64,000 nt of DNA from CAYONP01 sp964405335. GTDB taxonomy: Bacteria; Armatimonadota; UBA10988. Location of the stretch: contig CAYONP010000001.1 of the NCBI GenBank assembly GCA_964405335.1, forward strand, positions 58,222-122,221, read 5' to 3'. Within the stretch, counting starts at the first letter, position 1, and every line of letters starts with the position of its first letter. The position numbers and the translations under genes were made by a program. A model generated the notes under the pieces. That model saw only the letters and a list, made by a program, of their open reading frames with translations, was not told the origin of the DNA and did not search any database. This document shows positions 37,783 to 44,531 of this stretch, piece by piece.

Positions 37783-38499
37783 ATGGCGGGCATCTTCCGG
37801 CGCCTGGCTGACATTCTGCGCGCGAACATCAACGAGCTTCTCAACAAGGCCGAAGACCCGGAGAAGATGCTCAACCAGATGCTCATCGAGATGCGTGAGC
37901 AACTGGCCGACGCCAAGCGGCAGGTCGCGGTGGCCATCGCCGACGAGAAGAAACTGCGCCGGCAGCTCGACCAGCAGCAGCAGGAGGCGCAGGTCTGGGA
38001 GCAGCGCGCCATGGCCGCGCTGCAGCAGGGCAAAGAAGATCTGGCCAAGCAGGCACTCAGCCGCCGCAACTCGGCCAACGACCTGGCCAAGCAGTTCGAG
38101 GAGCAGTGGCAGAAGCAGGCCGAGGCGGTCGAGGCGCTGAAGAACGCCCTGCGCCAGCTCAACGCCAAAATCGACGAGGCCAAGCGCAAGAAGGACCTGC
38201 TGATCGCCCGCGCCAAGCGCGCCGAAGCGCAGAAGCAGATCCAAGAAACGCTGCAGGGCATCGGCGCCTCCAGCGCGTTCGATACCTTCGAGCGCATGGA
38301 GCAGAAGGTGCTCGAGCGCGAGGCTCAGGCGGAAGCCGCCGTCGACCTCAACGCCGAACTCAGCGGCATGGACCTCGAGAAGCAGTTCGCCGACCTCGGC
38401 ACCGTCGACGTCGACGCCGACCTCGAAGAACTCAAGGCGCGCATGGGCTTGGTGGCCGAGTCCGAAGACATCTCCGTCGACCGGTCGGTCGAGTTGTGA
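37783..38499 (+). CDS. pspA: PspA/IM30-family membrane-stress protein
   Basis: The 238-residue protein is a long coiled-coil typical of PspA/Vipp1. The amphipathic N-terminus GIFRRLADILRANINELLNKAEDPEKML binds membranes (written here in two parts: residues 3-20 and 21-30). The helical hairpin that follows is rich in Gln, Glu and Lys with RRNSANDLAKQFEEQW. The C-terminal segment contains RMGLVAESEDI. PspA oligomers protect and remodel the inner membrane under stress. The ATG follows AAGGAG. It is co-transcribed with the chaperone-like gene, and no pspB, pspC or pspF homologue is present. A block of repeats begins eleven bases after the stop. Confidence 0.9.
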   Translation: MAGIFRRLADILRANINELLNKAEDPEKMLNQMLIEMREQLADAKRQVAVAIADEKKLRRQLDQQQQEAQVWEQRAMAALQQGKEDLAKQALSRRNSANDLAKQFEEQWQKQAEAVEALKNALRQLNAKIDEAKRKKDLLIARAKRAEAQKQIQETLQGIGASSAFDTFERMEQKVLEREAQAEAAVDLNAELSGMDLEKQFADLGTVDVDADLEELKARMGLVAESEDISVDRSVEL

Positions 38500-38510
38500 G
38501 AGTGGTTCGC

Positions 38511-38689
38511 GCGGCCAAACCCCCGATCTGCCGCTGAACGTAGCGGCGCGCTGCGCGCGCCGATGTGCGTCGGTAGGGCTCGGTCGCCGACCGGGCCGCC
38601 GCGGCCAAACCCCGACCCGCCGCTGAACGTAGCGGCGCGCTGCGCGCGCCGATGTGCGTTGGTAGGGCCCGGTCGCCGACCGGGCCGGC
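38511..38689. repeat. Two tandem copies of a ~90-bp hairpin-rich repeat
   Basis: Copies at 38511-38600 and 38601-38689 differ by only a few substitutions and one indel in a C run. Each contains a perfect 8-bp stem CGGCGCGC/GCGCGCCG with a three-base loop. Each also contains a second stem around CGGTCG/CGACCG, which extends to nine base pairs with a one-base loop in copy two. Open frames crossing the block exist on both strands but read only Arg/Pro/Ala-rich noise. Confidence 0.85.
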
Positions 38690-38793
38690 CGCCTCGGCGA
38701 GGCGGCGCTACCCATGCCCTCCGGCCGGGCCGCCTCGGCGAGACGGCGCTACCCATGCTCTCCGGCCGGCCGCCTCGGCGAGACGGCGCTACC
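38688..38793. repeat. Three tandem copies of a 40-41-bp hairpin repeat
   Basis: Units start at 38688, 38729 and 38769. Each holds an imperfect or perfect stem GCCGCCTC/GAGRCGGC with a three-base loop, followed by GCTACCCATGCYCTCCGGCCG. The third copy is cut after GCTACC, and its CTA is the complement of the stop codon of the minus-strand namZ gene. Confidence 0.85.
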
Positions 38794-39943
38794 GGTAATG
38801 CAGCTCCGGCGCCCAGCCGCGCCGTTCGTCCGCCCATTCGGCGAGCAGGTGTCCGGGGGTGCATCCCTCCTCTACTGCCTCGCGCAAGCGCTCGCTGCCG
38901 GCCAGGATGTCGATCGGCATCCGGTCGGCCACGTACTCGTAGGGTGGGGGGAGCCATTCGAACGACGCGGGGAATAGGCGGTGCACCTCGATGAGCAGCA
39001 TCGCCGCGGTCAGGCAGGGAGCGAACGCTCGTCGGTCGAGCACGTGGAGCTGCACGCCGCCGCAGCCGACGCCGGCGTGTTTTTGGAAGGTCGGCTCGAA
39101 CTGCACCGGCCGGAAGGCCACACCTGGCAGCCCGTGCCGGCGCAGCGCCTCGGCCAGCGCCCAGCCGTCGATGCCCGGCCCGCCGACCAGCTCGAACGGC
39201 CGGGTGGTGCCGCGACCTTCGGACAGGCGCGTGCCCTCGATCAGCACTATGCCGGGGTAGACGGTCGCCGTGTCGAGCGTCGGCATGTTGGGCGAGGGCA
39301 TGACCCACGGCAGGCCAGTCTGGTCGTACCACATCGAGCGCCGCCAGCCGCGCATCCAAACGACCTGCAGCTCGCAGCCGATGCCGTGGACCGTGTTGAG
39401 GTGCACGGCTAGCTCGCCGGCGGTCAGCCCGTGGCGCAGCGGCACCGGGTAGAGGCCGACGAACGACTCGAAGCCGGGCTGCAACATCGGGCCTTCAATG
39501 GCGCCGCCGAGCGGGTTGGGCCGGTCGAGAACCACCACGCGAACGCCCTGTTCGGCACACGCCTCCATGACATGGGCCATGGTCCAGACGAAGGTGTAGA
39601 CCCGTGTGCCGACGTCCTGGAGGTCGACGACGACTGCGTCGAGGCCCTCAAGCATCTCCGCGGTCGGCTTGCGCACCGCGCCGTAGAGCGAGTGGAGCGG
39701 CAGCCCGGTGCGCGGGTCGCGGTGGCTGTGCCACTCGATCATGTTGTCCTGGGTGTGCGACCAGACGCCGTGTTGCGGGCCGAAGACGGCGCGCAGGTCG
39801 ATGTCGGGGTGGGCCAGGCAGGCATCGAGCGTCGGGGTCAGGTCGGCGGTGACCGAGGCGTTGTGGCAGAGCAGGCCGATGCGTGCACGGCCGAGGACGG
39901 CGGGTGGGTCGGCGAGGAGTTGGAGGAGGCCGGTAGAGAACAT
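38789..39943 (-). CDS. namZ: DUF1343 family protein, NamZ-like exo-beta-N-acetylmuramidase
   Basis: The 384-residue protein shows the DUF1343 signatures: GLLCHNASVT near residue 23, VFGPQHGVW, VVVDLQDVGTRVYTF, the PNPLGG motif, PSPNMPTL and VLIEGTRLSEGRGTTRPFE. The founding member of this family, Bacillus NamZ, removes terminal MurNAc from peptidoglycan fragments. No signal peptide is visible, so cytoplasmic recycling of muropeptides is likely. The ATG at 39943 has no ribosome site and directly abuts the stem of an 11-bp hairpin. The stop codon falls inside the last unit of the repeat block. Confidence 0.88.
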   Translation of the reverse strand: MFSTGLLQLLADPPAVLGRARIGLLCHNASVTADLTPTLDACLAHPDIDLRAVFGPQHGVWSHTQDNMIEWHSHRDPRTGLPLHSLYGAVRKPTAEMLEGLDAVVVDLQDVGTRVYTFVWTMAHVMEACAEQGVRVVVLDRPNPLGGAIEGPMLQPGFESFVGLYPVPLRHGLTAGELAVHLNTVHGIGCELQVVWMRGWRRSMWYDQTGLPWVMPSPNMPTLDTATVYPGIVLIEGTRLSEGRGTTRPFELVGGPGIDGWALAEALRRHGLPGVAFRPVQFEPTFQKHAGVGCGGVQLHVLDRRAFAPCLTAAMLLIEVHRLFPASFEWLPPPYEYVADRMPIDILAGSERLREAVEEGCTPGHLLAEWADERRGWAPELHYR

Positions 39944-40449
39944 CGCCGGCGCAGTTGACCCTGGACCAGTGGTCTCCTGCGCCGGCGGAAAACGGTGTCA
40001 GTCAGTGCTGTCGGGGATGATCGCTCGGGCGATCATCCCACCGGACAGCCCGGTGGTCCGCTCCTGGCCGAATCGCGCTTCTCACGGTTTCGCATCGGTC
40101 TCAACCTCCTTGGCCAAGAGATTCGCGTCCGAGGTCTCGGCGCCGTCCGCGCGGCCCAGTTCACAGCCTTGCTAGCCTTCGCGGCATACTCGCGGTGGAC
40201 AGGTCCCAACCGCTGTCCGCAAGGGGATCACCCAAGCGGCGCCCGGCTACCGAGGTGTCGAGCCATGGACAGGTGGCTAACCTCCTTCGCTCCCACTCCC
40301 TCCTACGCTCCGATGCCTGCTTATTAGATGCCAGATCCAGACTGAGTTGGTGTTGCGCAGATCTTGCGGAACCGTGACATCGAGCCCAAATCGCCCGGCT
40401 GGCAGAAGGGGAATCCGCTTGCCGAGCCAATCCACGGGCAGGAAGCAAA
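39944..40449 (-). other. Gene-free interval; structured leader of namZ
   Basis: About 500 bases without a convincing gene and of lower GC than the surroundings. On the minus strand, reading toward namZ, there are three hairpins. A 7-bp stem (40038-40044/40050-40056) overlaps by two bases a perfect 10-bp stem (40014-40023/40030-40039). A perfect 11-bp stem (39944-39954/39977-39987) touches the namZ start. A 20-codon frame at 40095-40033 has a perfect AAGGAGGT eight bases upstream and ends within the hairpins; it could be a leader peptide. A second AAGGAGG lies near 40279-40287. Bases ~40330-40450 may hold a decayed coding fragment on the minus strand. No known riboswitch core was recognised. 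Confidence 0.45.
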
Positions 40450-41034
40450 ATGGCCGAAACTTACCAGCCACAACTCGTGATGCGCCGGCACTCGTTGGCC
40501 GGCCTGCCGGCGCTCGAGCTGCCGGCCGGGGTGACTATCCGCCACTACGGCACGGGCGACGACGAGACCTGGCTGGGCATCATCGCCGAGTCGTTCGGCT
40601 GGCGCTGGACGCCCGACGAGTTCGTCCGCCGGATGAGCGGCGCCGAGCCGTGGCGGGACGAGCGCTGCAAGTTCGTCTGCCTCGATGGTGAGGCGGTCGG
40701 CACGGCGACGATCTGGCAGGTGCCGCGCTGGGGCGACGAGGTGGGCTACCTGCACATGGTCGGCGTGCTGCCCCGCGCGACGGGCCGGCGGCTGGGCGGC
40801 CTGGTCTCGCTGGCCTGCCTGCAGGGCATGCGCGACGAGGGCTTTGGCGCGGCGATGCTCCAGACCGACGACCACCGGCTGCCGGCGGTGCGGACCTATC
40901 TGCGGCTCGGCTTCGAGCCGCTGCTGGTCGACGAGAACCAGCGCGAGCGGTGGCGCCGGGTGCTGCGCGAAGTCGGTTGGAGCGGGCGGGAATCGTGGTT
41001 CGAGGGGCCGATTGTCGAGCCGCCGCAGGGTTAA
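40450..41034 (+). CDS. GNAT-family acetyltransferase
   Basis: The 194-residue protein has the GNAT fold. Motif A reads LHMVGVLPRATGRRLGGLV (residues ~97-115), giving the acetyl-CoA pyrophosphate loop (R-x-x-G-R-x-G-like). Motif B contains AVRTYLRLGFEPLLVDE, the usual Gly-Phe turn before the last strand. A block early in the protein, SFGWRWTPDEFVRRM, is seen in several small-molecule acetyltransferases. The acceptor cannot be predicted. The first ATG at 40450 follows GGAAG; an internal GTG/ATG pair near residue 10 is another possible start. It stands alone, with a hairpin 35 bases past its stop. Confidence 0.88.
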   Translation: MAETYQPQLVMRRHSLAGLPALELPAGVTIRHYGTGDDETWLGIIAESFGWRWTPDEFVRRMSGAEPWRDERCKFVCLDGEAVGTATIWQVPRWGDEVGYLHMVGVLPRATGRRLGGLVSLACLQGMRDEGFGAAMLQTDDHRLPAVRTYLRLGFEPLLVDENQRERWRRVLREVGWSGRESWFEGPIVEPPQG

Positions 41035-41068
41035 GCTCGGGCTGCCGGTGGTCGATGTAAGGGCAGGT

Positions 41069-41098
41069 CCGCCGGTGCGCAGTGAGCGCCGGCGGTCT
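41069..41098 (+). terminator. Hairpin after the acetyltransferase gene
   Basis: CCGCCGGTGC (41069-41078) pairs with GCGCCGGCGG (41086-41095), ten pairs with one G-U, around a seven-base loop. Only a TCT follows, so it is a weak intrinsic terminator or a Rho-dependent end. Confidence 0.4.
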
Positions 41099-41305
41099 GG
41101 GTAGCGAGCCGGCCGGCGGCTTTCAGAATCACGCCGGTAGCGGCCCGCGAACTTGCTTGCAGACGGCATCGCCGGGCCAATGGGCCGCCGGCGGCGCGGT
41201 CAGAGTAGAGGATCGGCAGCCGAATCACCATCGAACTCCCCCCGACTGTGGTATGAACCTGTCAATGCCCCTGGCACGAGTTTTGGTCTTTCTCGCCAGG
41301 AGGGC

Positions 41306-41332
41306 TAAAGGTCTATCGCGCCGCGTCGATTC
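41306..41332 (+). promoter_or_regulatory. Sigma-28 (FliA)-type promoter of flagellin 1
   Basis: TAAAGGTC (41306-41313), 11 bases, then GTCGATTC (41325-41332). This follows the flagellar consensus TAAAGTTT-N11-GCCGATAA, matching six of eight and five of eight positions with the exact spacing. The same arrangement precedes the second flagellin. Confidence 0.6.
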
Positions 41333-41422
41333 TTCTCGGTGACGAGGAGCGAATCGGCCGTTGGGCCACGCCCTCGCGGCGGATCCGGGTCTGGCGAACC
41401 GGGTCAAGCCGAGGAGAGAGAG

Positions 41423-42250
41423 ATGGCGTTCAGTATCCGGAACAACGTTGGGGCGCAGTTCACCCATCGGAACCTGATGGGCACGCAGAACGCCCTCGAC
41501 AAGACCATGGAGCGCTTGTCGAGCGGCTATCGGATCAACCGGGCCAGCGACGATGCGGCCGGCCTGGCCATCAGCGAGAAGCTCCGCGCCCAGGTGCGCG
41601 GGCTCGGCGCCGCGGCACGCAACGCGCTGGATGGGATCAGTGTCATCCAGACGGCCGAGTCGGCGCTGGGTGAGTCGGTGACCATCCTGCAGCGCCTGCG
41701 CGAGCTGGCGATCCAGGCGGCCAACGACACGCTCACCGCGACCGATCGGGCCAACATTCAGGCCGAGGTCGATCAGCTCCTGGCCGAGGTCGACCGCTTC
41801 TCGACCACCAGCGAATTCAACACCATGAAGCTGATCAGCGGCAGCTTCGCCACCAGTGCGATGACGCTGCAGGTCGGCGCGAACCAGAATCAGGTGATTG
41901 CCTTCACCATCACCAACGCCAGCGCGTCCAGTCTGGGCGTCTCGGGCATCGCGGTGAGCAGTCAGGCGAGCGCCTCGGCGGCGTTGGCGAGCATCGACGC
42001 GGCGATCAACACCATCACCACCGAGCGGGCGAAGCTCGGTGCGGTGCAGAACCGCCTCGAGCGGACCATCGCGAATCTCCAGTCGCAGGCCGAGAACCTG
42101 CAGGCCTCGGAGAGCCGCATCCGCGACGCCGACATTGCGATGGAGACGATCAACCTGACCAAGCTGCAGATTCTGCAGCAGGCGGGCGCGGCGGCGCAGG
42201 CCCAGGCGAACGTCTCGCCGCAGGTCGTGCTCTCGCTGCTCGGCGGGTAG
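41423..42250 (+). CDS. fliC: Flagellin, compact form (copy 1)
   Basis: The 275-residue protein is a short flagellin with both conserved terminal domains. The N-terminal D0/D1 holds MERLSSGYRINRASDDAAGLAISEKLRAQ (residues ~24-52, quoted here by position because of length) and SVIQTAESALGE. The C-terminal D1/D0 holds LGAVQNRLERTI and SRIRDADIAMETINLTK and ends in VSPQVVLSLLGG. The central variable region is reduced to about 60 residues. The protein would be exported through the flagellar type III apparatus and polymerise into the filament. The ATG follows GAGGAGAGAG. No other flagellar genes lie in the window. Confidence 0.96.
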   Translation: MAFSIRNNVGAQFTHRNLMGTQNALDKTMERLSSGYRINRASDDAAGLAISEKLRAQVRGLGAAARNALDGISVIQTAESALGESVTILQRLRELAIQAANDTLTATDRANIQAEVDQLLAEVDRFSTTSEFNTMKLISGSFATSAMTLQVGANQNQVIAFTITNASASSLGVSGIAVSSQASASAALASIDAAINTITTERAKLGAVQNRLERTIANLQSQAENLQASESRIRDADIAMETINLTKLQILQQAGAAAQAQANVSPQVVLSLLGG

Positions 42251-42278
42251 CCGCCGCCGACATCGCCATCTCCTCCGC

Positions 42279-42314
42279 ACCGCGAGCCGGGCCGTACCGG
42301 CTCGCGGTGGCGTT
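42279..42314 (+). terminator. Terminator hairpin after flagellin 1
   Basis: ACCGCGAGCCGG (42279-42290) pairs perfectly over 12 positions with CCGGCTCGCGGT (42297-42308), with a six-base loop, followed by GGCGTTT. Confidence 0.65.
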
Positions 42315-42350
42315 TGGGCAATGCTCGACGCGGATCTGGTGACCGCGCCC

Positions 42351-42377
42351 TAAAGACCGACCGGCGTTGACCGAAGA
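42351..42377 (+). promoter_or_regulatory. Sigma-28 (FliA)-type promoter of flagellin 2
   Basis: TAAAGACC (42351-42358), 11 bases, then ACCGAAGA (42370-42377). TAAAG and CCGA match the flagellar consensus with exact spacing. The leader to the GTG at 42504 would be about 120 bases. Confidence 0.55.
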
Positions 42378-42503
42378 GTGAAGTGTGCGCCGGTTCGCGA
42401 CCTTCCAGAGTGCGAGCGGCCGGCGCGTTCGCGACCGTGTCGAGCAGGGCGCTGCCCGGCCGACGGGTCAAGTCTGAGACGACTTAGCTTGTAGGAGAGG
42501 GAA

Positions 42504-43328
42504 GTGGCTTTCAGCATTCGGAACAACGTCGGTGCGTTGTTCACTCAGCGGAACCTCGTCGGGACTCAGCAAGAGCTGTCCAAGGTGATGGAGCGTCTGT
42601 CGAGCGGTTATCGCATCAACCGCGCGGCGGACGACGCGGCCGGTCTGGCCATCAGCGAGAAGCTGCGCGCCCAGGTGCGCGGTCTGAACCAGGCCCAGCG
42701 CAACGCCCAGGACGGCGTGAGTGTGATCCAGACGGCGGAGTCGGCGCTCGGTGAGTCGGGGAGCATTCTGCAGCGGCTGCGCGAGCTGGCGGTGCAGGCG
42801 GCGAACGACACCCTGACCTCGACCGATCGGACCAACGTGCAGAAGGAGGTCGACGCGCTCCTGGCCGAGGTCGACCGCTTCTCGACCACGACCGAGTTCA
42901 ACACCCACAAGCTGCTCAGTGGCTCGTTCGCCACCAGCGCCATGACGCTGCAGGTGGGCGCCAACCAGAGCCAGGTGATCGCCTTCACGATCACCACCGC
43001 CAACGCGGCCAGCCTGGGTGTCTCGGGCATCGCCGTCTCGTCCCAGGCCAGCGCCAACGCGGCGCTCGCCAGCATCGACGCGGCGATCAACACCATCACC
43101 ACCGAGCGGGCCAAGCTCGGTGCGACCCAGAACCGCCTCGAGCGGGCGATCTCGAACCTCGGCGCGCAGGCGGAGAACCTGCAGGAGTCCGAGAGCCGCA
43201 TCCGCGACTCCGACATCGCCGCCGAGACGATCAACCTGACCCGGCTGCAGATCCTGCAGCAGGCCGGGGCCGCCGCGCAGGCGCAGGCCAACCTCGCCCC
43301 GCAGGTCGTCCTGTCGCTGCTCGGCTAG
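42504..43328 (+). CDS. fliC: Flagellin, compact form (copy 2)
   Basis: The 274-residue protein is a near duplicate of copy 1, aligned over its full length with almost no gaps. The terminal helices are close to identical, and differences gather around residues 10-25 and at scattered central positions. It ends in LAPQVVLSLLG. The start is a GTG behind GGAGAGGGA, unlike the ATG of copy 1. It has its own sigma-28-type promoter and its own strong hairpin terminator, so the two genes can be expressed separately. The pair may form one filament of two subunits or replace each other under different conditions. Confidence 0.96.
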   Translation: MAFSIRNNVGALFTQRNLVGTQQELSKVMERLSSGYRINRAADDAAGLAISEKLRAQVRGLNQAQRNAQDGVSVIQTAESALGESGSILQRLRELAVQAANDTLTSTDRTNVQKEVDALLAEVDRFSTTTEFNTHKLLSGSFATSAMTLQVGANQSQVIAFTITTANAASLGVSGIAVSSQASANAALASIDAAINTITTERAKLGATQNRLERAISNLGAQAENLQESESRIRDSDIAAETINLTRLQILQQAGAAAQAQANLAPQVVLSLLG

Positions 43329-43353
43329 TCCCACCGGTAACGTCCGGATACTG

Positions 43354-43390
43354 CGCCGGCGGGCTGCGCCAGCAGCCCGCCGGCGTCTTT
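43354..43390 (+). terminator. Strong hairpin terminator after flagellin 2
   Basis: CGCCGGCGGGCTGC (43354-43367) pairs perfectly over 14 positions with GCAGCCCGCCGGCG (43372-43385) around GCCA, followed by TCTTT. Confidence 0.75.
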
Positions 43391-43448
43391 CCGCCCGACG
43401 AGGATCGGCCAGCCCGGCCGCGAAGCCCCGCCGCGCAGGGAGCCGGAC

Positions 43449-44501
43449 GTGGCCAACAAGCTGAGACTCGGATTCGTCGGCGCCGGGCGCATGGGGCAGC
43501 AGGCGCACCTCGCCAACTATGTCGATCTGCCCGACGTCGAGCTCGTCGTCCTCGCCGAAGGGCGACGCGAGCTGGCCCGCCGCGTTGCCGCGCGGTACGG
43601 CGTGGCCGAGACCTGTGCCTCGCACCGGGAGCTGATCGAACGCGACGACCTCGACGCCGTCGTCGCCGTGATGTGGTTCGAGCTGCACTACGGCATCGTC
43701 CGCGACCTGCTCGCCGCCGGGCTGCACGTCGCCACCGAGAAGTCGATCAGCATCACCGAGCCCGCCGCCGCCGGGCTGGTCGACGCCGCCGCGGCGAGCG
43801 GGAAGATCTACCAGGTCAGCTACATGAAGCGCTTCGACCCGGGCGTGCGGCTGGTCCACGAGCTGGTCGGCCGCTGGCTGGCCTCGGGCGAAATGGGCGC
43901 GCTCAACTACGCCCGCATCTGGTGCTGCTCGCCCGGCGACTGGATGTGGAACGTCGAGCCGTGTCTGATGACCGACGAGCCGGTGCCGGCCTACGACACC
44001 GAGCCGGAGCCGCCGCAGCCGGGCGCCAGCGATGAGGACAAGCGCTGGGCCTGGACCTTCCTCAACTTCTACAGCCACCAGACCAACCTGCTGCGCTACC
44101 TGCTGCACGAGGACTATGGCGTGGTCCACCACGAGAACTGGTCCGGCGGCGACGTGATCTGCGCCGTAACGCCGGGCGGCACGCGCGCGGTGCTCGAGTT
44201 CGCCCACTTCGGCAGCAAGGGCTGGGACGAGGGGTTCGAACTGCGGTTTGAGAAGGCGACCATCCGGGCGCAACTGCCCGCGCCGCTGGCCCGGCAGCAG
44301 GCGGCCCGGATTGAGATCCACCGCGCCGACGAGGCGGCCGGCGTCGAGGTGCCTTACGTCCGTCCGCAGTGGGCCATGCGCGCGCAGGCCGAGGCGTTCG
44401 TCGCGGCGATCCGCGGCGAGGGGCCCGAGCTCAGCCCGGCCGCCGAGGCGGCGAAGGAGATCTCGCTCGCCTGGCAGCTCGCTGGCACGCGGCACCCGTG
44501 A
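43449..44501 (+). CDS. Gfo/Idh/MocA-family oxidoreductase
   Basis: The 350-residue protein begins with a Rossmann motif (GFVGAGRMGQQAHLANY). The EKP motif is present as VATEKSISI, so the Lys is kept but Pro is Ser. The region YMKRFDPGVRLVHEL and the His in YSHQTNLLRYLL correspond to the substrate and catalytic positions of the family. The substrate is probably a sugar derivative. The start is a GTG behind GGGAG. The gene is separated from the flagellin by a strong terminator, and no promoter was recognised in the 60-base gap. Confidence 0.88.
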   Translation: MANKLRLGFVGAGRMGQQAHLANYVDLPDVELVVLAEGRRELARRVAARYGVAETCASHRELIERDDLDAVVAVMWFELHYGIVRDLLAAGLHVATEKSISITEPAAAGLVDAAAASGKIYQVSYMKRFDPGVRLVHELVGRWLASGEMGALNYARIWCCSPGDWMWNVEPCLMTDEPVPAYDTEPEPPQPGASDEDKRWAWTFLNFYSHQTNLLRYLLHEDYGVVHHENWSGGDVICAVTPGGTRAVLEFAHFGSKGWDEGFELRFEKATIRAQLPAPLARQQAARIEIHRADEAAGVEVPYVRPQWAMRAQAEAFVAAIRGEGPELSPAAEAAKEISLAWQLAGTRHP

Positions 44502-44531
44502 CGCAGGCCGACCGTCCCGGCCGAAATGCGC

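Larger units (their letters stand above)
41035..41422 (+). other. Gene-free interval upstream of the first flagellin
   Basis: This 388-base interval carries a hairpin after the acetyltransferase (41069-41098), about 200 bases with no recognised element, and then the sigma-28-type promoter (41306-41332). A flagellin leader of about 85 bases ends in GAGGAGAGAG before the ATG. A partial sigma-54-like string (TGGCACG at 41272 then TTGG) is probably chance. Confidence 0.5.

Noticed and set aside
38688..38793. CRISPR array
   Set aside because: The 40-41-bp units are contiguous with no unique spacers and form strong hairpins; no cas genes are nearby.
38563..38994. Open frames crossing the repeat block
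   Set aside because: They translate repeat DNA into Arg/Pro-rich strings on both strands and run into namZ antisense; no ribosome site or family resemblance.
39944..40449. Known riboswitch or structured RNA (cobalamin, c-di-GMP, SAM, RNase P, tmRNA, SRP) upstream of namZ
   Set aside because: None of the conserved core sequences of these RNAs could be found on either strand, although the region is clearly able to fold.
41272..41286. Sigma-54-like string (TGGCACG, then TTGG) upstream of flagellin 1
   Set aside because: The -12 element reads TTGG instead of TTGC, no equivalent precedes flagellin 2, and both genes have better sigma-28 matches downstream.
42468..44495. 675-residue minus-strand open frame across flagellin 2 and the Gfo/Idh/MocA gene
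   Set aside because: It spans two unmistakable plus-strand genes and a strong terminator hairpin.
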